Shown in pieces: positions 7,771 through 18,377 of a stretch of DNA of 38,175 bases. Under the pieces are notes generated by a model, which had not been told where the DNA came from, ran no database searches, and saw only the letters and a program-made list of their open reading frames with translations. Location: the NCBI GenBank assembly GCA_903916085.1, contig CAIWVL010000096.1, positions 1-38,175 on the forward strand. Direction: 5' to 3'. The translations under genes were made by a program, and so were the position numbers. How positions within the stretch are numbered: the stretch's first letter is position 1; every line of letters begins with the position of its first letter. The stretch comes from an uncultured Spartobacteria bacterium (lineage in GTDB: Bacteria; Verrucomicrobiota; Verrucomicrobiia; Chthoniobacterales; Chthoniobacteraceae).

Positions 7771-10700
7771 CTACCCCACCCACATGCGCGCATTGCGGAA
7801 AAAGCGCATCCATGGTGAGTCTTCCCCTGCTTGGGAATCCGGTGACCAGCTCATCTGCGCCCTACGAAATACCCGCTCCGGATGCGGCATCAATACCGTC
7901 ACACGCCCGTCCCTAGACGTAAACGACGTCATCCCATTGGGCGACCCATTCGGGTTAAGCGGATACCGCTCCGTAGGCCGGTGCAGATTGTCCACAAAAC
8001 GCGCAGCAACCAGCCCAGAGGCGGAGGCCGCTGTAGCAGCGTTGACGTCCGCAAATTCGGCGTACCCTTCCCCGTGTGCGACAGCCACTGGCAGAACCGA
8101 ACCCGCCATACCCGAGAACAGAATGCTGGGACTCTCCTCGATGCGCAACGACACGTACCGAGCTTCAAAGCGTTCCGACTGATTTTGCACAAACCGAGGC
8201 CAGTGATCGGCACCGTCGATAATGGAGTGCAGGTTGCTCATCATTTGACACCCATTGCAGACCCCCAACGCAAAAGTGTCCTTGCGAGCGAAAAACGCCT
8301 CAAACTGAGCCCGAGCCAACGTGTTAAAGAGGATGCTCTTAGCCCAGCCTTCCCCTGCCCCCAGCACGTCGCCGTAACTGAACCCGCCACACGCCACTAG
8401 CCCGCGGAAGTCCTCCAACCGGGTGCGTCCACTGAGGATGTCGCTCATGTGCACGTCCACCGCACGGAAACCGGCGCGCGTGAAGGCTGCCGCCATTTCC
8501 ACCTGGCCGTTTACCCCCTGCTCGCGCAACACCGCCAGCGGAGCGCATCCTGCAAAATCCGCGCCGAAGGTGATGTCAAAAGTCACCTTAGGGGAAATGC
8601 CGGGGTCAGCAGCATCGAGGCGCGCCTCCATTTCCTGATCTGCGCATGCAGGATTATCCCTAAGCGCAGCGATCCGGTGAGTCACATCGGACCAAACCTT
8701 GCGCAGAGCAAGGATCGGCTCGGCCAAGAGAACAGCCCCTGCCTGAAGAACGCGGAACTCGCCATTTTGAGAAGTGGGATGCCCAATCGAATGGGTTGCA
8801 GAAAGCAGGCCGTGGCGCTCCAACACTTGGTGGATAGCGGGAAGATCCGCCGCACGCACTTGGAGGACCGCACCGAGTTCTTCGCTGAAGAGCGAGGCGA
8901 ACGGATCCACGCCTTCTGGAAGGGAAAGATCCACGCCGAGACGGCCAGCGAAGGCCATTTCCACAGCGCACGCAAAGAGGCCGCCATCCGAACGGTCGTG
9001 GTAAGCGAGGAGTAGCCGAGCAGCGGACAGCTCTTGGACAGCCGTCCAGAACGCCTTCAGATCAGCGGGAGAATCAACGTCGGGCGCTTGGGAGCCGGTT
9101 TGGGAGAAGGTCTGAGCGAGGATGGAACCGCCGAGGCGATTTTTGCCACAGCCCAAATCCAACAACAGCAGGACCGTATTGTCCTCTCTGATAAGCTGCG
9201 GAGTAAGGGTTTTGCGGATGTCCTGACAAGGCGCAAAGGCCGAAACGATGAGGGAGACTGGCGCTGTGAGGCGTTTGGGAGCGCTATCAGGGCTCTCCCA
9301 GACAGTACTCATGCTCATGGAATCTTTCCCCACAGGGATGGCGATCCCGAGCGCTGGGCACAAATCCATGCCCACGGCGTGCACGGCAGCGTACAGGTCG
9401 GCACCGTCGCCCGGGACAGCGGGAGCAGCCATCCAGTTAGCGGAAAGCTTAACCAAACCGAGGTCACCAATCGAGGCGGCAGCTAGGTTTGTAAGCGCCT
9501 CGCCCACAGCCAATCGGGCGGAGGCTGCCGCGCTATTAATGGCTACCGGGGTGCGTTCGCCCATGGACATAGCTTCGCCCGTGTAAACGTCGAAGGCGGC
9601 GGCAGTCACCGCGCAGTCTGCGACGGGCACCTGCCAGGGGCCGACCATCTGGTCACGCGCTACGAGGCCCGTGATCGTCCGGTCGCCAATGGTGATAAGA
9701 AAACTCTTATCGGCGACGGCGGGATGACTGAGGACACGGTGAGCTGCCTCCTTAAGGGTTGCGCCGTCGAGGTTCAGGGGTTGAAGGGGCCGTGCAGAGG
9801 AAATGGTTTGGCGGTGCATCCGAGGCGGTTTGCCTAGAAGCGTTTCCAAAGGCAGATCGATCGGCGTGTTCTCAAAGTGCGAGTCCTCCAACACCAACTG
9901 GCGTTCTTGGGTCGCCTCACCCACTACAGCAAACGGGCAACGTTCCCGTTCGCACAAACGCGCAAACTCCTCCAGCTGGGAAGCCGCCACGGCCAGGACG
10001 TAACGCTCCTGCGCCTCGTTACACCAGATCTCGACCGGGCTCATTCCCGGCTCGGCATTAGGCACTTTACGCAGTTGAAAACGGCCGCCACGCCCAGCGT
10101 CATTGACCAGTTCGGGCAACGCATTGGAAATGCCGCCCGCGCCGACGTCGTGGATGAAAAGAATCGGGTTTGCCTCCCCGCGCGCCCAACAGCGGTCTAT
10201 CACCTCCTGACAACGCCGCTCCATTTCGGCGTTATCGCGCTGAACACTAGCGAAATCGAGGTCTGCATTGCCGGAACCGCTCGCCACTGAGCTGGCAGCG
10301 CCGCCGCCCAACCCGATGAGCATGGCGGGACCACCGAGCACAATGAGGGCGTCGCCTGGGGACACAGAGCCTTTCTCGACGTGCTCCGGTTTGATGTTAC
10401 CAAGGCCGCCGGCAAGCATGATTGGCTTATGATAACCGCGCAACTCAACGCCATTAGCTCCCGGCACCCCAGCTTCATAGGTGCGAAAATAACCAGCCAG
10501 CGCAGGACGCCCGAACTCGTTATTGAAAGCAGCCGCCCCCAGCGGTCCCTCGATCATAATGTCTAGCGCAGAAACAATGCGCTCCGGCTTGCCATTCTCG
10601 TGTTCCCACGGTTGCACTGCCCCTGGGAGGCGCAGATTGGAGACCGAAAAACCAGTCAACCCCGCCTTCGGCTTGGAGCCACGACCGGTGGCACCCTCGT

Positions 10701-11667
10701 CGCGAATTTCTCCACCAGAGCCCGTGGCCGCTCCCGCATAGGGCGAAATGGCCGTGGGATGATTGTGTGTCTCCACTTTACACAGGATGTGGACGTCCTC
10801 CTGATGGGCGGCGTATTCGGAAGTGACTGGATCAGCGTAGAAACGGCCGCCACGGGAACCCTCGAACACAGCGGCATTGTCTTTGTAGGCAGAGAGGATT
10901 CCGGAAGGGCTGATTTTGAAGGTGTTCCGGATCATCTGGAACAGGGACAGATCCTGCGCCTGGCCGTCAATCTCCCAACTGGCGTTGAAGATTTTGTGCC
11001 GGCAATGCTCGGAGTTCGCCTGAGCAAACATCATCAACTCAATGTCATGCGGATTTCGCCCCAAGGCGCGGAAACTAGCGTCGAGGTAGTCAATTTCGTC
11101 CTCAGCCAGAGCCAGGCCGAGTTCGCGATTAGCCGTCTCCAGAGCTGCGCGTCCCAATTCCAAGAGCGGAATTGCCCTAAGCGGAGCGGGCTGTTTGTGC
11201 GTGAAAAGCGACTGCAACGGCGCGTAATCGGCGAAAACCGACTGGGTCATCCGGTCATGGAGACGCGCTTCCAGAGCGCGGTGTTGTTCCTCGGTGAGCG
11301 CTGCGCTGCCAGTGTCCACAGTGTAAGCGATGACGCGTTCGATGCGCTGTACGGAAGACAGGCCGCAAATGTGCGCGATGTCCGTGGCCTTGGAGGACCA
11401 GGGCGAGATCGTCCCCGGACGGGGCGCGACGATTTTCAACACGGGCGCTGCAGAGGAAGCTGACGCAGAAACAGAGCGGCTCGGTCCGTAAGTGAGGAGT
11501 CGTTCCAAAACGCCATGGTGCTCCGGGGAAAGGACATCCTGAGTCTCCACAAGGTGCACGAACACAGCCTCGAGCGCCATCACAGGCAGACCCGCGCCCG
11601 CCAATGTTTGGCGAAGTGTTTCAAGACGAGAAGCTGAAAGAGCCGGGGAACCGCTGAGAATCAACAT
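7771..11667 (-). CDS. purL: Phosphoribosylformylglycinamidine synthase, long single-chain form
   Basis: This enzyme catalyses step 4 of de novo purine synthesis: FGAR + ATP + glutamine to FGAM. At 1298 residues it is the large form, with the PurS-like N-terminal domain, linker, duplicated synthetase domains ([54 protein letters not shown]) and a C-terminal glutaminase fused in one chain. The glutaminase nucleophile is C1137 in [12 protein letters not shown], and the C-terminal MPHPERVFR supplies His and Glu. The gene runs towards ssrA, 154 bp away, and is divergent from fbp across a 240-bp gap. Many listed + strand ORFs here (for example 10600-11463) are shadows. Confidence 0.97.
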   Translation of the reverse strand: MLILSGSPALSASRLETLRQTLAGAGLPVMALEAVFVHLVETQDVLSPEHHGVLERLLTYGPSRSVSASASSAAPVLKIVAPRPGTISPWSSKATDIAHICGLSSVQRIERVIAYTVDTGSAALTEEQHRALEARLHDRMTQSVFADYAPLQSLFTHKQPAPLRAIPLLELGRAALETANRELGLALAEDEIDYLDASFRALGRNPHDIELMMFAQANSEHCRHKIFNASWEIDGQAQDLSLFQMIRNTFKISPSGILSAYKDNAAVFEGSRGGRFYADPVTSEYAAHQEDVHILCKVETHNHPTAISPYAGAATGSGGEIRDEGATGRGSKPKAGLTGFSVSNLRLPGAVQPWEHENGKPERIVSALDIMIEGPLGAAAFNNEFGRPALAGYFRTYEAGVPGANGVELRGYHKPIMLAGGLGNIKPEHVEKGSVSPGDALIVLGGPAMLIGLGGGAASSVASGSGNADLDFASVQRDNAEMERRCQEVIDRCWARGEANPILFIHDVGAGGISNALPELVNDAGRGGRFQLRKVPNAEPGMSPVEIWCNEAQERYVLAVAASQLEEFARLCERERCPFAVVGEATQERQLVLEDSHFENTPIDLPLETLLGKPPRMHRQTISSARPLQPLNLDGATLKEAAHRVLSHPAVADKSFLITIGDRTITGLVARDQMVGPWQVPVADCAVTAAAFDVYTGEAMSMGERTPVAINSAAASARLAVGEALTNLAAASIGDLGLVKLSANWMAAPAVPGDGADLYAAVHAVGMDLCPALGIAIPVGKDSMSMSTVWESPDSAPKRLTAPVSLIVSAFAPCQDIRKTLTPQLIREDNTVLLLLDLGCGKNRLGGSILAQTFSQTGSQAPDVDSPADLKAFWTAVQELSAARLLLAYHDRSDGGLFACAVEMAFAGRLGVDLSLPEGVDPFASLFSEELGAVLQVRAADLPAIHQVLERHGLLSATHSIGHPTSQNGEFRVLQAGAVLLAEPILALRKVWSDVTHRIAALRDNPACADQEMEARLDAADPGISPKVTFDITFGADFAGCAPLAVLREQGVNGQVEMAAAFTRAGFRAVDVHMSDILSGRTRLEDFRGLVACGGFSYGDVLGAGEGWAKSILFNTLARAQFEAFFARKDTFALGVCNGCQMMSNLHSIIDGADHWPRFVQNQSERFEARYVSLRIEESPSILFSGMAGSVLPVAVAHGEGYAEFADVNAATAASASGLVAARFVDNLHRPTERYPLNPNGSPNGMTSFTSRDGRVTVLMPHPERVFRRAQMSWSPDSQAGEDSPWMRFFRNARMWVG

Positions 11668-11907
11668 GGCAGAGAAAATGGGTGGAAAACTCTACAGTAA
11701 AGAGCTGGAAACGGTTTGGCGAAGAAGAATGGGGCGCGAATACTGCACGAACACATCCTGCTGCAAACCAGCATGTTCTGGCCCTCCGGAACTCTTTACG
11801 CTCGATAGATAAGCGCAACGGTTGACTCAACACTGCCGCAACCATGGCCTTCCTTCTTTTCTTCTGCGGCTCCTCTCAGAAAATGGCAGGCACGAGCCCC
11901 ACCCCAA

Positions 11908-13878
11908 ATGCACCACGCCCCTCCCCTCGCCTTCCCTGCAGACCATCGCCGTCTTGACTCCGAAATCCTTGGGCTGCGTGCACTCTCGCACGAAATTCCC
12001 AACATTGACCGGGCCGTGGCGGAAATCGCCCGCCTTTCGGCTGAGTTGACCCTGCCCATGGGTGCCATCCACGTCATTAGCGACATTCACGGTGAGGACC
12101 GAAAACTCCGCCATGTTATCAATAACGCCTCCGGTACGCTGCGCCCACTCGTAGAACGACTACTCAAAAATAGGCTGCCAGAGGACGAGTTTGAAGAGCT
12201 CCTGACTCTCATCTTTTACCCGGCTGAAGTCGTTAGCCGACTGCATTCTGTTCTCAAAACTCCCGAGTCTCAAAAAGCCTACGCCGAGCGAACTTTGGCG
12301 CATCTTTTTGAGGTGGTGCGCGTTTTGGCGTCACGCCGGAGTTTGGAAAGTGCGCTACGGGTTTTTCCGGCGCAGTACAGGGAGTTGCTGAGCGAGATTT
12401 TGCACGCGCCCTCAGCCGAGCGCGAACAAGGCTATGTCACGGCCATCATTGATGCTCTCGTCCAACACGGACGCGTCCTCCACCTGATTCATCTCACGGG
12501 CCGACTCATCCGCAACCTTGCCATTGACGAACTCATCATCGCAGGGGACTGCTGGGATCGGGGCCCGCGTGGAGACAAAGTAGTCGACTACCTCATGCAG
12601 CAGCCGAATGTCTCGTTCGTTTGGGGCAACCACGACATGGCCTGGCTCGGTGCTTGTCTTGGACACGAGGTGCTGATCTGCCATGTGCTCCGCATTTCAC
12701 TAAGGTACCGGCGGCTGTTGCAGTTGGAGGAAGGCTATGGCATCCCAGTACAACCCCTAGAGCTTCTTTCCCGCAAGGTTTACGGGGATGACCCGGCGAG
12801 CTGCTTTGCGTCTAGCGGCACGGGGATGCGCGAGGCCGTTTCGATTGCGCGCATGCAGAAGGCGGCGGCAATCATGCAGTTCAAACTGGAAGGCCAGATG
12901 ATTGCGCGACATCCCGAATGGGAGATGGATTCCCGGCGCCTCCTGCACCGGATTGGGACCGACGGAACCATTGAATTAGACGGCGTCCGGCACGCGCTCA
13001 AGGACTCGCATTTCCCGACCATCGATCCGCATGACCCCTACAAGCTCAGCGAAGACGAAGTGCAATGCCTTACACGGCTCCGCAGTTCGTTTATGGCGAG
13101 CAAAACGCTGTGGAACCAGATGCGCTGGATGGTTTCCCATGGTGCCATGTACCTGAGACGGGAGGAAAACCTGATCTTTCATGGGTGCATTCCCGTGGCT
13201 GAAAACGGGGATTTCATGCCGATGATGGTCGGCGGCAGGCCGCAAGCAGGACGTGCACTCATGGACGCCATCGAGGGCGTCGTGTACGGCTTGCTTGAAG
13301 AACCACACACGGAGGGACTTGATTTACTCTGGTACCTGTGGAGCGGGCCGCGCTCGCCTCTTTTTGGCAAAGACAAGATCACCACCTTTGAACGCGATCT
13401 GGTGGCCGATACCGCAACGCATCACGAAACCAAAAACCCGTATTTTAACCTCATCCATGAGGCCTGGTTTTGCGAAAAAGTACTGGCGGAGTTTGAGGTA
13501 AATCCCGAGGTCGGCCTAATCGTGAACGGTCACGTCCCAGTGAAGGTCGAAAAGGGCGAGTCGCCTCTGAAACGCTGCGGAAAGGCGATCACCATTGACG
13601 GCGCTTTTTCTGAGGCTTACGGCGACCACGGATACACGCTCGTCATTGGTGCGTCCGGCACGCTCCTCGCGCGGCATCACCACTTTGAGTCGGTGGAAGC
13701 CGCCATTTCCAAGGGGGGCGACATTGTGCCCACCGTCACGATGGTGAGAGAATGGCCTGTGGCAAAACATGTGGCCGACAGCCTACAAGGACAGGAACTG
13801 CGCCGCACTATTGGCTACCTCGAGAGCCTTATCAAAGCATACCGCGCCAACGACATCCCACAACGTGATCTGGACTGA
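11908..13878 (+). CDS. fbp: Fructose-1,6-bisphosphatase class III
   Basis: The 656-residue protein hydrolyses fructose 1,6-bisphosphate to fructose 6-phosphate for gluconeogenesis. It belongs to the class III family, first described in Firmicutes, which has a metallophosphoesterase core unrelated to class I/II enzymes. The metal motifs are in order: SDIHGE (D59), GDCWDRG (D214), GNHD (N241) and, late in the protein, NGHVPVK near residue 536. Length is close to the Bacillus protein. The ATG at 11908 is taken because the following sequence matches the family start well. The gene is divergent from purL and no neighbour shares its pathway. Confidence 0.95.
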   Translation: MHHAPPLAFPADHRRLDSEILGLRALSHEIPNIDRAVAEIARLSAELTLPMGAIHVISDIHGEDRKLRHVINNASGTLRPLVERLLKNRLPEDEFEELLTLIFYPAEVVSRLHSVLKTPESQKAYAERTLAHLFEVVRVLASRRSLESALRVFPAQYRELLSEILHAPSAEREQGYVTAIIDALVQHGRVLHLIHLTGRLIRNLAIDELIIAGDCWDRGPRGDKVVDYLMQQPNVSFVWGNHDMAWLGACLGHEVLICHVLRISLRYRRLLQLEEGYGIPVQPLELLSRKVYGDDPASCFASSGTGMREAVSIARMQKAAAIMQFKLEGQMIARHPEWEMDSRRLLHRIGTDGTIELDGVRHALKDSHFPTIDPHDPYKLSEDEVQCLTRLRSSFMASKTLWNQMRWMVSHGAMYLRREENLIFHGCIPVAENGDFMPMMVGGRPQAGRALMDAIEGVVYGLLEEPHTEGLDLLWYLWSGPRSPLFGKDKITTFERDLVADTATHHETKNPYFNLIHEAWFCEKVLAEFEVNPEVGLIVNGHVPVKVEKGESPLKRCGKAITIDGAFSEAYGDHGYTLVIGASGTLLARHHHFESVEAAISKGGDIVPTVTMVREWPVAKHVADSLQGQELRRTIGYLESLIKAYRANDIPQRDLD

Positions 13879-13956
13879 GCCGATGCGGCGCAAACCACGA
13901 CAGAATACCCCTTTGGGCATTTGCTTCGCGCCTACCTCCGCATAGCCTAATTTCCG

Positions 13957-14676
13957 ATGAAATTCCCCCTTCCCCTCCTGATGGCGGCGCTCTCTCTGGG
14001 CTCCGCCTTCGCCGCAGACCAAACTGATCCTGCAGCCTACTACACTCGAAGCGTCTTCTCTGACGACTTCTCCTCCGAAGGTTTCGGGCCGCGTTGGGGG
14101 CACTACAAGAGCGGCAGTATCGTCAAGGACGGGGTGCTCATCGGAATCACGCCCGAGGGGTCAGACCATTCCGGGGTGGACAATGTTCGCATCGATCCGG
14201 AACAAGACGTCGAAGTGTCCGTGAAATTTCGCTACATGAGCGACAAGGCCAAGAGCTTCAACCTCTGGCTTGACGACAAAAACTACAAAGGCTCCCACGC
14301 TGGCCACATCTGCAACGTGACAGTGAGCCCCACGGCAGTGACGGTTGGGGACGCTAAAACGGGCAACTTTCGCAACGACATCTACGCACAGAAAAAGTCG
14401 CCTGAAGGCCTGACCGCTGAACAGAAGGCGCTCTTGGTCACCAAAAACACCAAGTTTACGGTCCATCTTTCGCTCCAAGACTGGCACACGCTCCTCGTAC
14501 GCACCAAGGGCGACGAGATCACTGTCAACATTGATGGCGCGCCAGTGGGCACGTTCAAATCGGAAGGCATCGCGCACGATTCAAAGACGCTCATTAGCCT
14601 CACCACCAACCAAGTGGACGTGCAGTACGACGATTTCAGCATCAAGGCAGGTGGTCTAGCTACGCCCAAGCCGTAA
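13957..14676 (+). CDS. Secreted jelly-roll protein related to DUF1080/concanavalin-like domains
   Basis: This 239-residue protein begins with a signal peptide (MKFPLPLLMAALSLGSAFA-A). The remainder is rich in beta strands: DDFSS..GPRWGHYKSGSIVKDGVLIG, VEVSVKFRYMSDKAKSFNLWLDD, HTLLVRTKGDEITVNIDGAPVGTF and QVDVQYDDFSIKA. This pattern is typical of the concanavalin-like lectin/DUF1080 domains expanded in Verrucomicrobia and Planctomycetes and linked to carbohydrate binding or 3-keto-glycoside hydrolysis. I see no decisive catalytic motif. It stands alone between fbp and a convergent gene, with a hairpin behind it. The substrate is unknown. Confidence 0.75.
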   Translation: MKFPLPLLMAALSLGSAFAADQTDPAAYYTRSVFSDDFSSEGFGPRWGHYKSGSIVKDGVLIGITPEGSDHSGVDNVRIDPEQDVEVSVKFRYMSDKAKSFNLWLDDKNYKGSHAGHICNVTVSPTAVTVGDAKTGNFRNDIYAQKKSPEGLTAEQKALLVTKNTKFTVHLSLQDWHTLLVRTKGDEITVNIDGAPVGTFKSEGIAHDSKTLISLTTNQVDVQYDDFSIKAGGLATPKP

Positions 14677-14713
14677 GAGGAACTCCCCCAATCCGTCCCC
14701 AAGCAAACACGCA

Positions 14714-14759
14714 ATAAACCGGACGCCCTCCCTTCTTCCAGAGAGAACGCCCGGTTTAT
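14714..14759. terminator. Inverted repeat between convergent genes, probable bidirectional terminator
   Basis: ATAAACCGG (14714-14722) pairs with CCGGTTTAT (14751-14759) across a 28-bp loop that is pyrimidine-rich. It lies between the stop codons of the secreted protein gene (+) and the DUF5069 gene (-). The stem ends in A/T pairs on both sides, so it could serve both strands, but there is no long U-tract. Confidence 0.45.
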
Positions 14760-14797
14760 GCAAAACGTGCTATACGACCGGCACGGGGCATTAACCC

Positions 14798-15235
14798 CTA
14801 GGCTTTGCCACCAAACGTGACGTAATCATCCAAATCCAACAACTCTGCCCAGGAGCCGATGTCTTCACGCAGAGGCCCGATCTGCTTGTGGAGTTCTTGG
14901 AACCATTCCCGTTGCTCCACCGAGGTCGGCGGGCGGTGTTCATGGTAATTGGACCACTGATCGATTTCCAAATCGGTGTGCTTGTGCGTGGAATGCTCAA
15001 GGACCCAATTGAGGATTTCTCCATCACCTTTGCCTGCCGCGAGCTGCTCACGCAAAGCCAGGGGATCGATACCGGTGAAGGCGAGAAAATGGCCATCCAG
15101 CGGGCAGTTATAGCGAAACTCACCATTTGTTCCGGCGATTTCGGCGCGGCCCTTATCCAACATCCGAGGAAGGATGACGAAGCCACCGAGACGAACCCGC
15201 ATGCTACGAGGAGCGTGGTTTGTGAGATCAGGCAT
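14798..15235 (-). CDS. DUF5069 domain-containing protein
   Basis: This 145-residue cytoplasmic protein is of unknown function. It begins MPDLTNHAPRSMRVRLGGFVILPRMLDKGRAEIAGTNG, the typical opening of DUF5069 proteins, which I associate with Verrucomicrobia and related bacteria. The middle has NCPLDGHFLAFTGIDP and a C-terminal part rich in charged residues and tryptophan. No catalytic motif is visible. It follows the nitroreductase gene by 48 bp on the same strand, so the two are probably co-transcribed. A second listed ORF (14791-15366, -) is the same DNA in another frame and is rejected. Confidence 0.8.
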   Translation of the reverse strand: MPDLTNHAPRSMRVRLGGFVILPRMLDKGRAEIAGTNGEFRYNCPLDGHFLAFTGIDPLALREQLAAGKGDGEILNWVLEHSTHKHTDLEIDQWSNYHEHRPPTSVEQREWFQELHKQIGPLREDIGSWAELLDLDDYVTFGGKA

Positions 15236-15283
15236 AAGTAATGAGGTTGATTTACTGAGAAAACAAAAGCAGGTCGGTCGGGC

Positions 15284-15934
15284 TTAGACGTGCTTAACCA
15301 TGTCCGAGTGTGGGAAACGCACTTTAGCCAAATGCGCGTGCTTGTCATCTTCAGCACGGTAGCCAAAGGCGACGGCGCAGATGGAGGCGTACCCTTCTTT
15401 CTCCAATCCTAGAAGCGCGTCGTATTTGGCGGCTTCGATGCCTTCCAACGGGCAAGTGTCGATTTCCATAAGCGCGGCGGCCGTCATGGCCTGCCCCAAG
15501 GCGATGTAGACCTGGCGGGAGGACCAATTGTCCAGCCAGCCCTGCTCAGAGGCGGCCGTGTGAGTGCCCAGAATGAAGCTGCGATAGCCCTCGAGGGATT
15601 CCCGGGTTACAGAGCGCACTTCGGCGATGCGATCGATGAAATGATCGACGTCAGCCACGGAGAGACCCTTACGGTAGGCAAATACGACGTAGTGAGAGCA
15701 GTCCACGGGCTGAGTCTGTCCCCAGGAAATGGCGGGCAGTTGCGCGAGGATCTCAGGGTTACTAATAACGATAAAGCGCCAGGGCTGAAGACCGAAAGAG
15801 GAAGGCGCCAACACCATGGCTTCTTCAAGGGCTTGCCACTGGTCGGCGGGGATTTTCTTAGTGGCATCGAACTTCTTGGTGGCGTAGCGCCACTGGAGGG
15901 CATCGGTGAGAGTTTTGTGCGGGATGGAATGCAT
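15284..15934 (-). CDS. Nitroreductase family protein (FMN-dependent NAD(P)H oxidoreductase)
   Basis: The 216-residue protein has the nitroreductase fold: an N-terminal WRYATKKFDATKKIP segment, the FMN-contacting APSSFGLQPWRFIVI (about residues 43-57), the long SRQVYIALGQAMTAAALMEIDTCPLEGI segment and a C-terminal strand AVAFGYRAEDD. Such enzymes reduce nitroaromatics, quinones or similar acceptors with NAD(P)H. The physiological substrate cannot be inferred here. It resembles the NfsB-like subgroup in length. It is likely the first gene of an operon with the DUF5069 gene. Confidence 0.9.
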   Translation of the reverse strand: MHSIPHKTLTDALQWRYATKKFDATKKIPADQWQALEEAMVLAPSSFGLQPWRFIVISNPEILAQLPAISWGQTQPVDCSHYVVFAYRKGLSVADVDHFIDRIAEVRSVTRESLEGYRSFILGTHTAASEQGWLDNWSSRQVYIALGQAMTAAALMEIDTCPLEGIEAAKYDALLGLEKEGYASICAVAFGYRAEDDKHAHLAKVRFPHSDMVKHV

Positions 15935-16100
15935 ACGTGCTCAGTTTAAGAGGGGTTAAAGAGAAGCTGGCGAGCCTAAACGAGGGGCGGCAGCTTGGGA
16001 GCGGATGAAGGAACCGGGGAAAAAGGCAGGAATGACCGATGTGCCGCGAAGCGCAAAAATTGCTTTATCGAACAAAATACACACCCGCCAACAACCAGCA

Positions 16101-17450
16101 TTACCCGCAAAACTCCCAACCTTTGCGCAACTCAGGCCGTTTGAGGAGGCGGTTGGCTTCTTCGCTATTCGTGAAACGCTGATTCGCAGTGTCCCATTCT
16201 AAGTCCTTGCCGGGATTTAGCACCGCAATGTTCCCCAGCAACCCGTACCGTGTCAGGGGCACGGCGTACTCGAAGTTTGAACCACACCGGCCGCCCGCAA
16301 GAATCGCTTCCACAAGTTCGATTTGCGGGTTCTTCGCCGTGGCCCGCTCCAAGGTGGGCTTTGGGAGCGCCCGTGCTAGCCATTCGTCGTGCTTTGCGTA
16401 AGGCAAAACGCGGGGCTTGCTGGCATGGTCCCCGATGCAGATCAACTTCCCCTCCTCCCCAATGTACAAAGCGCCCGCCTTCGCCTTCGACCAGTCCTCC
16501 GACTCGTCGAGTTCGGCGGGCCGCTCGGGTTTACGATTGCCATCGTACCACACCAGTTTGACTTCACCGAAAAGGCGCGTTTTGTGGAAAAGAGTGATGG
16601 TTGAAGCCGTCGGGAACGTGGTTTCAGTCAGGTCATCTACTTCAGCTGACACCTTGTAGGGATCGCCGAGTTCACACGCGAAAAACGGGCCGTCCAGAGT
16701 GTGACAGCCCATGTCGCCCATGGCACCGGAGCCGTATTCGCGATGCGCGCGCCACGCAAAAGGGTGCAGTCCGGGTAGGTACGCGCTCTCGGGACATTGC
16801 GCAAGCCAGGCGTCCCAGTTGAGCGAGTCGGGGGCGGTGGCGGCCACCATCGTGTCGCGAGCCTTGCTGCCCTGAGGCCAGATGGGACGGTTCGTCCACA
16901 CATGGATTTCGCGCACGCGTCCGATCACCCCCAACTCGAGGTATTCTTTGAGAAGACGCAGCCCTTCGATGAGATGCCCCTGGTTGCCCATGTTGGTAAT
17001 GACCCCCTTCTCACGAGACACGCTCAGGAGCCGGTTGGCCTCCCACACTCGGTTCACGAGCGGTTTTTGTACGCACACATGTTTTCCATGACGGATAGCC
17101 TCCAGCGCCGCGGGAAAATGGGCGTGATCGGGGGTGGAAATCGTAACGCCATCCAAGGCATCGCCCATGGTCGCGAACATTTCGCGGAAATCCTGGAAGA
17201 GGCGAGCGTTTGGAACCAGGACCTTTGCACGATCCAACTTGATGCGATCCACATCGCACAGAGCGACAATCTCGGCTCCCGCCGACGTGTTTAGAAGGTC
17301 GCTCCGACCCTTTCCATCAACCCCAATGGCACCGAACTGGAGTTTTTTAGGCGCCTGCCCCCGGAGAATGTGTGGGAAAAGTAAGGGAGCACTTGAGATC
17401 GTGGCGGCCTTCAAAAAATCACGGCGGGAGGGAAGCTGGGGCAGGTTCAT
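16101..17450 (-). CDS. Tat-exported Gfo/Idh/MocA family oxidoreductase
   Basis: The predicted protein has 449 residues from the ATG at 17450; the ORF track begins one codon earlier at a TTG. The twin-arginine signal SRRDFLKAATISSAPLLFP predicts folded export. The nucleotide-binding fold follows (FGAIGVDGKGRSDLLN, IVALCDVDRIKLDRA), then the family motif at KHVCVQKPLVNRVWEANRLL, where QKP replaces the usual EKP. The C-terminal half (WDAWLAQCPESAYLPGLHPFAWRAHREYGSGAMGDMGCH) is typical of the periplasmic members expanded in Verrucomicrobia and Planctomycetes, which act on sugars or sugar-derived compounds. The substrate is unknown. The gene is divergent from yaeQ. Confidence 0.93.
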   Translation of the reverse strand: MNLPQLPSRRDFLKAATISSAPLLFPHILRGQAPKKLQFGAIGVDGKGRSDLLNTSAGAEIVALCDVDRIKLDRAKVLVPNARLFQDFREMFATMGDALDGVTISTPDHAHFPAALEAIRHGKHVCVQKPLVNRVWEANRLLSVSREKGVITNMGNQGHLIEGLRLLKEYLELGVIGRVREIHVWTNRPIWPQGSKARDTMVAATAPDSLNWDAWLAQCPESAYLPGLHPFAWRAHREYGSGAMGDMGCHTLDGPFFACELGDPYKVSAEVDDLTETTFPTASTITLFHKTRLFGEVKLVWYDGNRKPERPAELDESEDWSKAKAGALYIGEEGKLICIGDHASKPRVLPYAKHDEWLARALPKPTLERATAKNPQIELVEAILAGGRCGSNFEYAVPLTRYGLLGNIAVLNPGKDLEWDTANQRFTNSEEANRLLKRPELRKGWEFCG

Positions 17451-17599
17451 CAAAATAAAGGGGGGAGAAGCAATCTACACGAGAAGAACCCCTAGTGAGG
17501 GGATTCTCTTTGCCTCTCTTTGGCCTAAATTGCGCCAATCTATGAAGAAACGCACTCAAGCTTTGTGATCGGGGCCAGGTTGCGCTTCGGTAGAGTGCT

Positions 17600-18154
17600 A
17601 TGGCAATCAAAGCCACTATCTATAAAGCCTCAGTGGAGTTGTCGGATTTGGATCGGCAAATCTATCGCAGCGCCAACGCGGTCATCGCGCAGCATCCCTC
17701 CGAGAACAACGAAAGGTTGATGATCCGCGTGCTCGCCTTCGCCCTCAACCTTCCCGGCGACGACGACCACGGACCGCTTGAATTTGCTAAGGACATGTGG
17801 GAACCCGATGAACCCGCTCTCTGGCAAAAGGATCTGACAGGAAAACTACTCCACTGGATTGAAGTGGGGCAACCGGATGAAAAACGCATCATGCGAGTGA
17901 GCGCTCGCTCCGGGAAAGTGAGCGTCTACAGCTTCGGTCCGGCGAATTGGTGGACGGGCATTGCCACCAAAATCACTCGGGCGCGCAACCTCACGGTATG
18001 GCAAGTGCCCCCGGAGCAAAGTGGCGCGCTATCGGCATTGGCGGAGCGCACCATGGAGCTTCAAGTCACGATTCAGGACGGGGCAGTGTACGTGAGCGAC
18101 AACGCCCATTCCGTAGAGGTGACGCCGGTGCGTCTGTTTGGAGAGGAAAACTAA
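17600..18154 (+). CDS. yaeQ: YaeQ family protein
   Basis: The 184-residue protein begins MAIKATIYKASVELSDLDRQIY and contains NERLMIRVLAFALNL and HWIEVGQPDEKRI, a good match in order and length to the E. coli YaeQ family. The family has a PD-(D/E)XK-like nuclease fold with no established enzymatic role, and older reports tie it to haemolysin expression. The gene is single, divergent from the Tat oxidoreductase, and is followed by a palindromic repeat region that may end its transcript. Confidence 0.92.
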   Translation: MAIKATIYKASVELSDLDRQIYRSANAVIAQHPSENNERLMIRVLAFALNLPGDDDHGPLEFAKDMWEPDEPALWQKDLTGKLLHWIEVGQPDEKRIMRVSARSGKVSVYSFGPANWWTGIATKITRARNLTVWQVPPEQSGALSALAERTMELQVTIQDGAVYVSDNAHSVEVTPVRLFGEEN

Positions 18155-18237
18155 CGGGGCAATGGGAGGCGCAGAGTAGGCGATCAAGACGTCTTGCCAA
18201 AGGTGTGGGCGCCCTCCACACAAAATTTAGCAACATC

Positions 18238-18336
18238 AAGAGCCGGAGGCTTTTAAGAAATTAGCCGGTGGTTGAGCGCAAGCAATACCACCGGAATACC
18301 GTCTCAGACAGATTGCGCGACGGAGGTGCGCGAGAA
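18238..18336 (+). repeat. REP/MITE-like palindromic repeat, copy A
   Basis: It starts AAGAGCCGGAGGCTTTTAAG, continues with AAATTAGCCGGTGGT and a return arm ACCACCGG (CCGGTGGT 18265-18272 pairs with 18287-18294), and ends in a GC-rich tail gCGGAGGTGCGCGAG. It is more diverged than copies B and C. It faces copy B, so A and B form a large inverted pair. Confidence 0.75.
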
Positions 18337-18377
18337 ACATGGCAAAATAAACGGGATCATGGGACCGCGTTGGCGTG

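Noticed and set aside
10600-11463. 287-residue + strand ORF opposite purL
   Set aside because: It is antisense to a complete, well-matched purL and its translation resembles no family.
14791-15366. 191-residue - strand ORF overlapping the DUF5069 and nitroreductase genes
   Set aside because: It is a frame-shifted shadow. The DUF5069 and nitroreductase frames are clearly coding.
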